This document shows positions 17,691 to 25,748 of a stretch of DNA of 64,000 nt, piece after piece. The position numbers and the translations under genes are program-made. The first letter of the stretch is position 1. Each line of letters begins with the position of its first letter. The DNA is from an uncultured Actinomycetes bacterium. GTDB taxonomy: Bacteria > Actinomycetota > Actinomycetes > Nanopelagicales > Nanopelagicaceae. The stretch is from NCBI GenBank assembly GCA_903863015.1, contig CAIPAI010000059.1, positions 1 through 64,000 on the forward strand, given 5' to 3'. The notes beneath the pieces were generated by a model. That model saw only the letters and a program-made list of their open reading frames with translations. It was not told where the DNA came from and did not search any database.

Positions 17691-18311
17691 TTAGGCGAGG
17701 CCAAATTCCTGAGCAAGTTTGAGTAGATCCACCTTTGTCTTCGCGCTTCTTCCTTCTGCCCTGAATTTTGCACGAACTCGGTCAACGTATTCGCTGGCGG
17801 TACTCGTGGCAACGCCCATCCGGTTGCCGACCTCTTCCATTGTGAGTCCTGAGGTATAGAGCACGAGTGCTGATTTTTCGCGTTCGGAAAGTTTGAATCG
17901 CGACTCTGGAGCGTTGATTATTCCCGCCACTTGTGGTGAGAGGTAAATACCGCCCGCCAAGACTGTTTGAAGCGCCACTAAAAGTTGGTCAAGGGCCGCT
18001 GTCTTTGTGAAGTATCCACGCGCTCCTGCGGAAAGTACGCTCTTCACAACCGCAGCTTCGCCAAGTGCGCTCATTACAAGAATTGGAATATTCTTTGCAG
18101 CTAGTTGAGAAACAATATTAACTGGTGAGCGCCCATCACCTAGATCAAGATCTACCACTGCGCACACAGGCTTATTCGCTTCGACAGAAAGTAAGGCATC
18201 CTCGAGTGAGGCTCCTGCATATGAAATTTGTGCGCCAACAAGTTCTCGCTCAATACGGGATTTGATCGCATCCAGAACTATCGGGTGATCTTCGAGAATG
18301 AGAATATGCAC
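17691..18311 (-). CDS. NarL/LuxR-family response regulator
   Basis: A 206-residue two-component regulator. The receiver domain begins MHILILEDHPIVLDAI, with acidic residues E7/D8 and phosphoacceptor Asp54 in VVDLDLGDG; the switch Thr/Ser (VMSALG) and Lys (YFTKTAAL) are present. The C-terminal LuxR helix-turn-helix reads KLSEREKSALVLYTSGLTME, then VATSTASEYVDRVRAKF. The start is a GTG preceded by AGGA at 8 bases. It is divergent from the sensor-kinase gene at 18422, an arrangement usual for cognate pairs. Base composition is visibly more A+T-rich than in the flanking core genes, and the gene may have been acquired. Its target is unknown; the hcp-like gene beyond the kinase is an obvious candidate. 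Confidence 0.88.
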   Translation of the reverse strand: MHILILEDHPIVLDAIKSRIERELVGAQISYAGASLEDALLSVEANKPVCAVVDLDLGDGRSPVNIVSQLAAKNIPILVMSALGEAAVVKSVLSAGARGYFTKTAALDQLLVALQTVLAGGIYLSPQVAGIINAPESRFKLSEREKSALVLYTSGLTMEEVGNRMGVATSTASEYVDRVRAKFRAEGRSAKTKVDLLKLAQEFGLA

Positions 18312-18409
18312 GATAATTTTCCTGTCCTGAGAACGAAGGACTAGAGCGCTCTTCGCTATAACCGTATCAGAGTGATGTCAGATTCTGGTTACTTTTATAG
18401 AGATGAAGA

Positions 18410-18415
18410 TACGCT
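18410..18415 (+). promoter_or_regulatory. -10 element TACGCT, leaderless-type start of the sensor kinase
   Basis: TACGCT ends exactly 6 bases before the ATG at 18422, with no Shine-Dalgarno sequence. The identical hexamer with the identical spacing precedes the DUF5318 gene (41797-41792) and the NUDIX gene (46330). Confidence 0.55.
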
Positions 18416-18421
18416 TGCCGT

Positions 18422-20743
18422 ATGAGTAATCGCCTCTTTGGATTCATTCCCGTGCGAGGCGAACTCGACCGCATGGAGCGGGCTAATCAGATCTTCTTTC
18501 ATGTGTACACAACGCTCACATTCTTGGTCCCATGTTGGCTAGTGACGTTTAGCGGTGAGCGGAATATCTGGTTAAAAATTATTTGGCAATTAACTTTCTT
18601 CTTACTCGTATGCACTATTCCTTTTCTGGGAAAGCACTCACTTCGGATAATTCTGTGGGCAATTCCAACTACTGCGCTCCTCATTTCAGCCTTAGCTGTC
18701 CTCATCATTCGCCCATCCCAAGGTAATCGCGACCTCCCACTTACTCTAATTACGCTTTCTGTGGTGCTGTATACGAGCAGCACTTTTCGAGGACTGCGGG
18801 CCTATATTTGGATAGGTATCGCCTTACTTTCGGAGTTGGTGCTTCTTCAGTTTGGCGGTCAATGGTTCGCTGCGCGTGGTTGCATAGTGCACACCATCCC
18901 TGTGGCGGTTATTTTCCACGCCACCGTTGGAGTGTTAGTGAGTGTCGCCTTGAACCGGTCACGTAAACAAGCGGGAACTCTAGATAATGCGTTGGCCGAA
19001 CTGGTATCGGTTAAGTCGTCAATGGATGACAGTTTGCAGCGGGAGAGCGATCGTCAAGACAGGATGCAACGAATTCATGGAGACGTACTCAACACCTTGA
19101 TTGGTTTAGCGAACTGGAGTGGGGAGGTTTCTGCCCAGTTAGCCGAAAGATGCAAGAGCGCAATTTCGCTAAGTTCCGACGTAGCCCCGCCACTAGGAGG
19201 ATCTTTACGGAAATTGTTAGATGAGTGTTTGAGGAAGTTGGATACTCGAGATTTCAAAATTCGCCTCTCTGCGACAGCAGATCTTGTACTTCCGCAGGCC
19301 AGCATCTTGGCTGTGCGCTCCATCGTCGAGGAGTGCATAAGCAATTCAGTTCGCCATTCACAGGGCACATTGATTTCTATTGGCTGGCGTGTCACTCATG
19401 GAAATCAAGTTGAGATTTGGCTCGAAGATGATGGCGTAGGTATTCCCGAAATTATTTCACCGCGCCTTGGCTGGAGCGAGATTATTCTTCCTGCTGTGCA
19501 ACGCCTTGGCGGCACCTCTGCCACGCAGAATCTAGCTGGTTCCGGGGTTCGGTTTTCGTTTAATTTTACCTACTCTGTTGTGGTTGGAATGGAGACAAGT
19601 TCAATTGATCTACTTCGAAATACTTTTAGAGAGCAGGATACTTTTCAAGATCACGCGCTGAGCTGGGCATCTCAGTGGACTGCATATATCTTGCTCATTC
19701 TGACTCCGGTATATCTTTGGTCGGAGGCGAACTGGCGTACACCTGCAATCATTGCTGGCGCTCTATTTCTATATATGACCGCCCTCCTCCGAGCTCCAAA
19801 ATTACATACTTTCTCTACCAACTTAGGTGCCATGCTGATAGCGTGCGGACTTCTACTAGCTGCAGCAAAAGGCATCCCCGGATGTTCAAGCGCCCCCAGT
19901 TTGCAGTGGTTTGCCAATATCGCCGGAACAATTTTCTTGGCTGGCGTTTACCGCTTTGGTTTTCGAGCGCTCTTTATGCAATTCCCGCTCTTTGTTATCA
20001 CTGCGCTCTATGTAGGATCACAACTCTCCTCTATATGTATTCAAGTAATTTCTGTGCCCCTCTACGGCGCGGGCATCTACGGAATAGCGGCTGCTTCACA
20101 TTCAGTTGCAAATGTGCGCCGTCGTAGGTTTGGAGAAGAAGCTCTCTCGCAATTTAGTGAAATTACCACTCTTGAGGAGCGTCGCCTTGAGCAACGCGTC
20201 AGAGATGAAGATCGATGGGAAGATATTCTGAAGGAAACCAATAGCATCTTTAGCAAGGTTGTCGAAGGTCAGAATCTAGACTCACAACTGCGAAGAGATG
20301 CTAGTTTGCAGGATGCTCGGCTCCGCGCACATTTACAGATTGAGGCGATGAATCAGCCACGACTCTTTGGTGTCACCGGGCGACTTATCGATCGAATTAC
20401 TGATCAGGGTTTAGTTCCTACCTTGCAAGTTGGAGTTTTCAGTGATGAAGATATTGACGTTGCCGAGCAAGATTTTGTGGGTCCGCAAGAGGTTGTAGCA
20501 CTTTTAACCAAGGATCTGGAGAAATTTATCGATCGCGCAGCGTTACTTATTGAACGTCACTTGGGAGATAACTTCTTTGCACGTATTTCTGGCGAAACCA
20601 GAGTTAATTTAGACAGTGAATATTCTTTGGGAGCTTGGACCTATAAATCAACTTCCATGACGGAAGGTTTTGGAAGTATTGAAATCACGGTTGCTCCTAA
20701 AATACCGAAACTTCATCCTGACGCATTGAAGTTCGCCGAGTAA
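18422..20743 (+). CDS. Large sensor histidine kinase with two membrane blocks and a kinase-less second half
   Basis: A 773-residue protein. Residues about 25-185 hold the first group of membrane segments. A cytoplasmic helix follows with RMQRIHGDVLNTLIGL (His219), resembling the H-box of the NarX/LiaS-type HisKA_3 family. The ATPase has EECISNSVRHSQGT (N box, about 302) and LEDDGVGIP (G1, about 336). A second membrane block spans about 411-556, then VANVRRRRFGEEAL and a long, charged, helical region to the end without N or G boxes. The second half therefore looks like a repeated sensor-plus-linker that lost its catalytic part, or a separate signalling module. It is divergent from a NarL-type regulator, its likely partner. 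The DNA is A+T-rich compared with core neighbours. Kinase assignment is moderately confident; the second half is not recognised. Confidence 0.75.
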   Translation: MSNRLFGFIPVRGELDRMERANQIFFHVYTTLTFLVPCWLVTFSGERNIWLKIIWQLTFFLLVCTIPFLGKHSLRIILWAIPTTALLISALAVLIIRPSQGNRDLPLTLITLSVVLYTSSTFRGLRAYIWIGIALLSELVLLQFGGQWFAARGCIVHTIPVAVIFHATVGVLVSVALNRSRKQAGTLDNALAELVSVKSSMDDSLQRESDRQDRMQRIHGDVLNTLIGLANWSGEVSAQLAERCKSAISLSSDVAPPLGGSLRKLLDECLRKLDTRDFKIRLSATADLVLPQASILAVRSIVEECISNSVRHSQGTLISIGWRVTHGNQVEIWLEDDGVGIPEIISPRLGWSEIILPAVQRLGGTSATQNLAGSGVRFSFNFTYSVVVGMETSSIDLLRNTFREQDTFQDHALSWASQWTAYILLILTPVYLWSEANWRTPAIIAGALFLYMTALLRAPKLHTFSTNLGAMLIACGLLLAAAKGIPGCSSAPSLQWFANIAGTIFLAGVYRFGFRALFMQFPLFVITALYVGSQLSSICIQVISVPLYGAGIYGIAAASHSVANVRRRRFGEEALSQFSEITTLEERRLEQRVRDEDRWEDILKETNSIFSKVVEGQNLDSQLRRDASLQDARLRAHLQIEAMNQPRLFGVTGRLIDRITDQGLVPTLQVGVFSDEDIDVAEQDFVGPQEVVALLTKDLEKFIDRAALLIERHLGDNFFARISGETRVNLDSEYSLGAWTYKSTSMTEGFGSIEITVAPKIPKLHPDALKFAE

Positions 20744-20787
20744 TATGGGTACGTGCGATAACAAGCGGTGAAATAGCGACAAAAAGT

Positions 20788-20805
20788 GAACAACACCGAT
20801 TGTTC
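20788..20805. promoter_or_regulatory. Perfect inverted repeat GAACAA-N6-TTGTTC upstream of the hcp-like gene
   Basis: Two 6-base arms separated by 6 bases form a perfect dyad about 45 bases after the kinase stop codon. No T-tract follows, so an operator for a dimeric regulator such as the nearby NarL-type protein is as likely as a terminator. Confidence 0.45.
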
Positions 20806-20814
20806 CCGGTCCTG

Positions 20815-20874
20815 TTGCCGCAGCTCAGTGGCAGAATTGGGCTTCTGAACTGCATCGTTCATTCCCGATGGCGA
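20815..20874 (+). ncRNA. Candidate structured leader RNA (perfect three-way junction) of the hcp-like gene
   Basis: Three helices can form with no unpaired bases at the junction. P1 pairs TTGCC (20815-20819) with GGCGA (20870-20874). P2 pairs GCAG (20820-20823) with CTGC (20850-20853) and is extended by CAGAA (20832-20836) with TTCTG (20843-20847). P3 pairs ATCG (20854-20857) with CGAT (20866-20869). P1 has one wobble; the rest is Watson-Crick. The D-arm-like GCAGCTCAGTGGCAG made me test a tRNA, but the T loop and anticodon arm do not fit. No known riboswitch is recognised. Helices are short, so this is a hypothesis. Confidence 0.35.
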
Positions 20875-20894
20875 GATACCAAACCACTTGTTAG

Positions 20895-20922
20895 GCTTTC
20901 GCGACCCTTATTCAACGAAAGC
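20895..20922 (+). promoter_or_regulatory. Hairpin covering the ribosome-binding region of the hcp-like gene
   Basis: GCTTTCG (20895-20901) and CGAAAGC (20916-20922) form a perfect 7-bp stem with a 14-base loop. The 3' arm ends 7 bases before the ATG at 20930 and contains the only purine-rich stretch available for ribosome binding. Folding would therefore hide the translation start. Confidence 0.45.
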
Positions 20923-20929
20923 GGTAAAC

Positions 20930-21481
20930 ATGAAACGATCGATTTTAGTTATGGCACTTGTCGCCGCCATTACGGCTGGCGGAATGAGCGCAGCAAATGC
21001 CGCGCAAGATATGTTTCTCAAAATTGACGGTGTCCAAGGAGATTCACTCGACCGCGCTCATGCGAGTGAAATCGACGTTCTTTCATGGTCATGGGGCGCG
21101 ACTAACTCCGGAACTACCCAAATGGGTGGCAGCGGCGGAGCTGGGAAAACAACCTTCAACGATTTAACAATCACCAAATTTGTTGACTCTTCATCCCCGG
21201 TACTTTTCGCAAACCTCTCAACTGGGAAACATATGAAGACAGCTACGTTGACGGTTCGTAATGCCGGCCAACGGCCCGTTGACTACTACACGCTCACACT
21301 TAATGAGGTAATCATCTCCGCGATCGCCCTATCAGCTAATAGCGGAGATAGTCGCATCAACGAATCTGTGACTCTCGACTTCGCCAGCTACACCTACTCC
21401 TTCCTACCTCTTAAGGCAGATGGAACTCCCAAGCCGGCGGTAGTAACGAAGTTCAGCATCATGGAGAACAGACTGCTCTAG
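20930..21481 (+). CDS. Sec-exported Hcp1-family (type VI tube-like) protein
   Basis: A 183-residue protein. The first 24 residues are a signal peptide (MKRSILVMALVAAITAGGMS, then AANAA). The mature part matches the Hcp fold pattern of the type VI tube protein: DMFLKIDGVQGDSLD, the IDVLSWSWGATN strand, FNDLTITKFVDSSSPVLFA, HMKTATLTVR, YYTLTLNEVIISAI, and ESVTLDFASYTYSFLP. Standard T6SS Hcp has no signal peptide and is loaded in the cytoplasm, so this copy is exported by Sec instead. No other type VI gene is in the window. It lies downstream of the dual-membrane kinase, behind a leader with strong folding potential. A ring-forming surface or extracellular protein is a reasonable inference; function is unknown. 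Confidence 0.82.
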   Translation: MKRSILVMALVAAITAGGMSAANAAQDMFLKIDGVQGDSLDRAHASEIDVLSWSWGATNSGTTQMGGSGGAGKTTFNDLTITKFVDSSSPVLFANLSTGKHMKTATLTVRNAGQRPVDYYTLTLNEVIISAIALSANSGDSRINESVTLDFASYTYSFLPLKADGTPKPAVVTKFSIMENRLL

Positions 21482-21487
21482 TAACGT
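21482..21487 (+). promoter_or_regulatory. -10 element TAACGT, leaderless-type start
   Basis: TAACGT begins just after the stop of the hcp-like gene and ends 7 bases before the ATG at 21495, giving the racemase-family gene its own probable start site without a ribosome-binding sequence. Confidence 0.45.
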
Positions 21488-21494
21488 TGCTCTT

Positions 21495-22502
21495 ATGCGC
21501 ATTACCACTGAGGACTTTCATACCGGAGGCGAACCTTTCCGTATCGTCACCGGCGGCGTACCCGAAATACTCGGCAACACCGTCTTGGAGCGGCGTGAAT
21601 ATGCCACTCATAACGTTGAAGTAGATCGTGTACGTCAACTTCTCTGTCATGAGCCCCGTGGACATGCAGATATGTATGGCTGTTTTGTGATTCCTCCCAA
21701 TGATAAAGGCGCAGATTTCGGCGTGCTCTTCTGGCACAAAGATGGCTACTCCACCGCTTGCGGACATGGCACCATCGCCCTAGGTGAATGGGCCGTGCGT
21801 ACCGGACGAGTACAAGCAGGCGCTGATGGTGAAACAGATGTCACGATCGATGTGCCTTCTGGTCGAGTGACCGCTCGAGTGCGTCGCGTCGCAGGAAAGA
21901 CAGTAGATGTCACTTTCCGAAACGTACCCTCATACGTAGTTGCACGAAACATTGAGATTGAAACTTCACTTGGTCGAGTAGTTGTCGATGTGAGTTATGG
22001 CGGCGCGATGTATGTAAGTCTTGATGCCGCTCTCGTTGGGCTCAAGGTAGATGCAGATCATTATTCGCAATTAATTGCTATTGGACGAGAGATCAAGTGG
22101 CTCTTGAATGATGCACCTGTTGCTCAACATAAGAGTGATCCGCGCTTATCTGGCGTCTATGGAACGATCATTTATGAAGACCTTGGTAAGACAGCGACTG
22201 GAATTCATCAAAGGAATGTCACGATCTTTGCTGATGGAGAAGTCGACCGCTCGCCATGTGGTTCTGGCACAAGTGCCCGGATCGCACTGCTCCACGCCGA
22301 GGGAAAACTGTCAGAGGGCGACGTACTCACGCACGATTCCATTGTGAATTCGCGCTTCCTTGGACGCATTGTGGGCACCGCGAGCGCAGATGGATACGAC
22401 GCGGTAATCCCTGAAGTAAGTGGAAATGCATATCCGACTGGCGAACACACCTTCATCTTTGAAGAAGATGACGAAGTCGGCTTGGGTTTCGTCTTTCGTT
22501 AA
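21495..22502 (+). CDS. Proline racemase / hydroxyproline epimerase family protein
   Basis: A PLP-independent racemase-family enzyme of 335 residues. The N-terminus has DFHTGGEPFRIVTGG and the GHADMYGCF segment. The two catalytic cysteines are both present, in YSTACGHGTIALGEW and RSPCGSGTSARIA. Retention of both cysteines supports racemase or epimerase activity rather than the dehydratase members, which replace one of them. Substrate (proline, 4-hydroxyproline or a related amino acid) cannot be told from sequence alone. There is no Shine-Dalgarno; a TAACGT element sits 7 bases upstream. Base composition returns here to that of the core genes. It converges with the phosphatase gene, which overlaps it by 4 bases. 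Confidence 0.88.
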   Translation: MRITTEDFHTGGEPFRIVTGGVPEILGNTVLERREYATHNVEVDRVRQLLCHEPRGHADMYGCFVIPPNDKGADFGVLFWHKDGYSTACGHGTIALGEWAVRTGRVQAGADGETDVTIDVPSGRVTARVRRVAGKTVDVTFRNVPSYVVARNIEIETSLGRVVVDVSYGGAMYVSLDAALVGLKVDADHYSQLIAIGREIKWLLNDAPVAQHKSDPRLSGVYGTIIYEDLGKTATGIHQRNVTIFADGEVDRSPCGSGTSARIALLHAEGKLSEGDVLTHDSIVNSRFLGRIVGTASADGYDAVIPEVSGNAYPTGEHTFIFEEDDEVGLGFVFR

Positions 22503-22984
22503 ATCTCTGTACTGAGTTGACGATGTAATTCAATAACTGATCTTTCAATGATGTCGAATACATCTTCGTAATCTTTACGCGACCCATAATAGGGATCCGC
22601 CAGATCCAACTCGCCATTAGCTTCTAGATCAAATTCGCGAAGAAAGTGGATCTTTCCAAGTGCCTCTGCATTCGGGGCCAATCCACGCAGCGTTTCCATA
22701 TGTCCAGAATCAGCAACCAAGATCAGGTCATACTCGGCAAAGAATTTCGGATGGAATTGCTGCGCCCGGTGCTCGTGGCGATACCCGCGATCTTCCCAGG
22801 TTGCCACTGCTTCCCGGCTCGCCCCTTCGCCCACGTGCCAATTGCCAGTTCCTGAACTTCCATGGTCGATCCCCGGAAAGTAATGGCGAATAGCGGCTTC
22901 CATGGAGGGCGAGCGGCAAATATTGCCACTACACACGCTCATTACCCGTGGTTGCTGACCAAAAGGGGCAAGAGAAGGGGCCAC
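22499..22984 (-). CDS. Low-molecular-weight protein tyrosine phosphatase family
   Basis: Cytoplasmic phosphatase of the arsenate-reductase/LMW-PTP fold. The P-loop CSGNICRSPSMEAAI has the catalytic Cys and Arg, preceded by the usual beta strand (PRVMSV). The general-acid loop LDLADPYYGSRKDYEDVFD is near the C-terminus. The start is uncertain: an ATG at 22942 would cut the first strand, and the longest frame begins at 23062. The GTG at 22984 is preferred because TATCAT lies 6 bases upstream, matching the leaderless pattern found elsewhere here. In actinobacteria such enzymes dephosphorylate proteins and sometimes arsenate; the specific role is unknown. It is divergent from the acyl-CoA dehydrogenase gene. 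Confidence 0.85.
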   Translation of the reverse strand: MAPSLAPFGQQPRVMSVCSGNICRSPSMEAAIRHYFPGIDHGSSGTGNWHVGEGASREAVATWEDRGYRHEHRAQQFHPKFFAEYDLILVADSGHMETLRGLAPNAEALGKIHFLREFDLEANGELDLADPYYGSRKDYEDVFDIIERSVIELHRQLSTEI

Positions 22985-22990
22985 ACCTCG

Positions 22991-22996
22991 ATGATA
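22991..22996 (-). promoter_or_regulatory. -10 element TATCAT, leaderless-type start of the phosphatase
   Basis: On the minus strand TATCAT ends 6 bases before the GTG at 22984. This is the best argument for that start codon over the alternatives. Confidence 0.45.
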
Positions 22997-23118
22997 GGCG
23001 CAATCCCACGCGAGGGACTTCTCCCATAAAGAGAGTCTGCCTGGCTTGCCAGCGAGCCTCACCTGGAGGAATATATAAGTTACCGGTGAGTAACATAGCC
23101 ATTCTTTAAGGAGTTCCC

Positions 23119-24948
23119 ATGGGCCACTACACAGCCAACTTGCGCGATATCGAGTTCGTGCTCTTCGACCTCCTCGGTCGCGAGAAGGTCATGGGCCAAG
23201 GCCCCTTCGGAGACATTGATCGCCCCACTGCAATGGGCATGCTCGAAGAGGTGAAGCGCCTAGCTGAAAATGAGCTCGCCGATTCATTCGTTATCGGTGA
23301 TCGCGAAGGCACGCGCTTTGATAAAGAGACCGGCAACATTTATCTTCCAGAAGCATTCAAGAAGTCATACGACGCATTCGTTGAAGGCGGATGGTGGCAT
23401 ATCGATGTTCCTGCCGCGCTTGGCGGAACAGTAATCCCACCGTCTGTTCGTTGGGCGATTGCCGAGATGGTGCTCGGTTCTAATCCCGCTATCCATATTT
23501 ACGCCTCCGGTTCTTCGTTCTCACACGTTCTATATGAACTAGGTACTGAATACCAAAAAACACTTGCAAAAATCATGGTCGATAAAATGTGGACCGCAAC
23601 CATGATGCTCACCGAACCCGAAGCAGGTAGCGACGTCGGCGCCGGGCGTTCAAAGGCCGTGCAACAAGCTGATGGCACTTGGCATCTCACCGGAACGAAG
23701 CGCTTCATCACATCTGGTGATAGCGATCTCTCCGATAACGTCATTCACTTTGTACTCGCTCGTCCTGAGGGTGCTGGCCCAGGTACGAAGGGTCTCTCAC
23801 TCTTCATCGTTCCTAAATTCCACTTTGACGATAAGAGTGGCGAGCTCGGCGAGCGTAACGGCATCTATGTCACCAACATCGAATCGAAGATGGGACTCAA
23901 CGTCTCATCTACTTGTGAAATGTCGATGGGCGAGAAAGAACCTTGCGTCGGCCTACTTCTTGGAGATGTTCACGACGGTATTGCGCAAATGTTTAAGGTT
24001 ATTGAATTCGCCCGCATGATGGTGGGCACTAAAGCAATCTCAACGTTGAGTGCTGGTTACCAACAAGCCCTTGCTTACGCAAAGACACGCATCCAGGGTC
24101 CAGATATGACCGTGATGACCGATAAGGCGAGCCCACGCGTCGCCATTATTAATCACCCTGATGTGCGCCGCTCACTCATCACGCAAAAGGCTTACGCCGA
24201 AGGTATGCGTGCGCTCGTCCTTTACACCGCTAGCTTGCAAGATGACATCGTGCTGGCAGAGACTGCCGGTGAAGATACTTCGCTCCTGGTTGCCATGAAC
24301 GATCTCATGCTTCCGATCGTGAAGGGCTTTGGCAGTGAGCGCGCTTGGGTACTCCTCGGCACCGAGAGCTTACAAACATTCGGTGGCTCTGGATTCACCC
24401 AAGATTGGCCGCTCGAGCAATATGTACGCGATGCCAAGATCGACACACTTTACGAAGGAACCACTGCTATTCAAGGCATGGACTTCTTCTTCCGCAAGAT
24501 CGTGCGCGATAAGGGTCAGGCTCTCGGAACTATCGCCATGCAGGTTTCAGAGTTTGCGAAGGCCGATAACGGATCAGGATTCCTTGCTGTAGAGCGCAAC
24601 TTGCTTAGTAAGGCACTTGATGACGTGCAAGCAATCGTGGGAACACTCGTGGGTCACGCGATGATGTCGCAATCAGAACCGAAGGAGATCTACAAGGTAG
24701 GCCTCAACACTTCTCGTCTCCTTCTCGCCACCGGCGATCTAGTGACAAGTTGGTTGCTCCTTCGCCAAGCTGAGATTGCACAATCTAAGTTGGAAGGAGC
24801 CAGCGCACGCGATAAGTCCTTCTACGAAGGAAAAATTGCTGCAGCGAAGTTCTTTGCAGCTACCTACTTGCCACCGATCGCGATGCAACGCGTTATTGCG
24901 GAGACCACAGATAACTCCATCATGGAGATATCAGAGGCCGCTTTCTAG
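23119..24948 (+). CDS. Acyl-CoA dehydrogenase, large (about 600-residue) type
   Basis: FAD-dependent acyl-CoA dehydrogenase of fatty-acid or related acyl-CoA oxidation. The 609-residue length marks the larger family with an extra C-terminal domain. Conserved parts are [17 protein letters not shown] (substrate/FAD loop), [10 protein letters not shown], the [20 protein letters not shown] region, and the catalytic-base segment [20 protein letters not shown] with the expected Glu. A clear AAGGAG lies 5 bases before the ATG. Electrons would leave through ETF, possibly to an Fe-S oxidoreductase of the type encoded at 4853. Acyl-chain preference is unknown. Confidence 0.92.
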   Translation: MGHYTANLRDIEFVLFDLLGREKVMGQGPFGDIDRPTAMGMLEEVKRLAENELADSFVIGDREGTRFDKETGNIYLPEAFKKSYDAFVEGGWWHIDVPAALGGTVIPPSVRWAIAEMVLGSNPAIHIYASGSSFSHVLYELGTEYQKTLAKIMVDKMWTATMMLTEPEAGSDVGAGRSKAVQQADGTWHLTGTKRFITSGDSDLSDNVIHFVLARPEGAGPGTKGLSLFIVPKFHFDDKSGELGERNGIYVTNIESKMGLNVSSTCEMSMGEKEPCVGLLLGDVHDGIAQMFKVIEFARMMVGTKAISTLSAGYQQALAYAKTRIQGPDMTVMTDKASPRVAIINHPDVRRSLITQKAYAEGMRALVLYTASLQDDIVLAETAGEDTSLLVAMNDLMLPIVKGFGSERAWVLLGTESLQTFGGSGFTQDWPLEQYVRDAKIDTLYEGTTAIQGMDFFFRKIVRDKGQALGTIAMQVSEFAKADNGSGFLAVERNLLSKALDDVQAIVGTLVGHAMMSQSEPKEIYKVGLNTSRLLLATGDLVTSWLLLRQAEIAQSKLEGASARDKSFYEGKIAAAKFFAATYLPPIAMQRVIAETTDNSIMEISEAAF

Positions 24949-24955
24949 ATCTGGA

Positions 24956-25729
24956 CTATTTACGACGATCTTTTAAGACCGGAAATATTTCACGAGTCTT
25001 ATCAATCGTTTCAATATCCAAATCACAAGTAAGAACTTCCTCATCGTCCCCACCTTCGGCAAGTACTGCTCCCCATGGATCTACTACTACTGAACGACCG
25101 CCAAGCACTGTATCGCCTTGTACTCCTACGCCATTGCAGGAGATAACAAAACATTGATTCTCAACTGCGCGTGCGCGCGTAAGTAACGACCAATGTGCGA
25201 TGCGTCGCTCTGGCCATGCGGACGGGATAAGAAAGATCTTGCTACCAAGATCAAGAAGTGCACGATACATCTCAGGAAAACGTAGGTCATAACAGATACT
25301 TAATCCCGCACGTCCCCACGGGAGATCAACCGTCACAAGATCATCTCCGGCGGTGAGCACGGTTGTTTCACCACCTGAGAAGCCGAAGAGATGACGCTTT
25401 GCATACTTCGCCACCAATTCCCCAGTAGGCGAAATAACGATTGCGGTGTTGCGAAGTTTTCCATCATCGTCGCGAGTAACAAGCGATCCACCATGCAACC
25501 AGACTTGTGCTTCCTTGGCTGCAGCTTGTAGCGCGGTCACAGCCGGACCGGTAATAGATTCTGCGCTCTCTGGAAATGTGGGAAAGGCGAATCCACCTTG
25601 TACCCACAGTTCAGGAAGCATGACGAATTCAGCAGCCGATTGAGCCTTTACCAAGGCCGCGGCGCGATCGATCCGCTCGCTAATGGGTTCTGAAAGGTCG
25701 GTTCGCAGTTGAATGACATGTGCTCGCAT
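24956..25729 (-). CDS. Carbon-nitrogen hydrolase (nitrilase superfamily, omega-amidase-like)
   Basis: Amidase of 257 residues with the complete Glu-Lys-Cys triad: FVMLPELWVQ (Glu), VAKYAKRHLFGF (Lys) and GLSICYDLRFPEMYRAL (Cys). The CYDLRFPE form is typical of NIT2/YafV-type omega-amidases, which hydrolyse alpha-keto-glutaramate or similar acid amides. The start is the ATG at 25727-25729, only about 20 bases from the divergent gene, so the two transcripts start almost back to back. There is no adjacent metabolic partner, so the substrate is inferred from family only. Confidence 0.88.
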   Translation of the reverse strand: MRAHVIQLRTDLSEPISERIDRAAALVKAQSAAEFVMLPELWVQGGFAFPTFPESAESITGPAVTALQAAAKEAQVWLHGGSLVTRDDDGKLRNTAIVISPTGELVAKYAKRHLFGFSGGETTVLTAGDDLVTVDLPWGRAGLSICYDLRFPEMYRALLDLGSKIFLIPSAWPERRIAHWSLLTRARAVENQCFVISCNGVGVQGDTVLGGRSVVVDPWGAVLAEGGDDEEVLTCDLDIETIDKTREIFPVLKDRRK

Positions 25730-25735
25730 AGGTAT

Positions 25736-25741
25736 TAGCCT
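25736..25741 (+). promoter_or_regulatory. -10 element TAGCCT, leaderless-type start
   Basis: TAGCCT ends 7 bases before the ATG at 25749, within the short gap between two divergent genes, and no ribosome-binding site is present. Confidence 0.45.
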
Positions 25742-25748
25742 GCCACCT

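Noticed and set aside
20815-20882. tRNA or tRNA relic suggested by GCAGCTCAGTGGCAG
   Set aside because: The acceptor has only five pairs, the T loop has eight bases and lacks the invariant A, and no proper anticodon stem forms. The alternative three-way junction explains the pairing better.
17507-21494. Clear integrative element with attL/attR flanking repeats
   Set aside because: No integrase or transposase gene is present and I found no copy of the tRNA-Gly 3' end near 21480-21495. The segment is only island-like.
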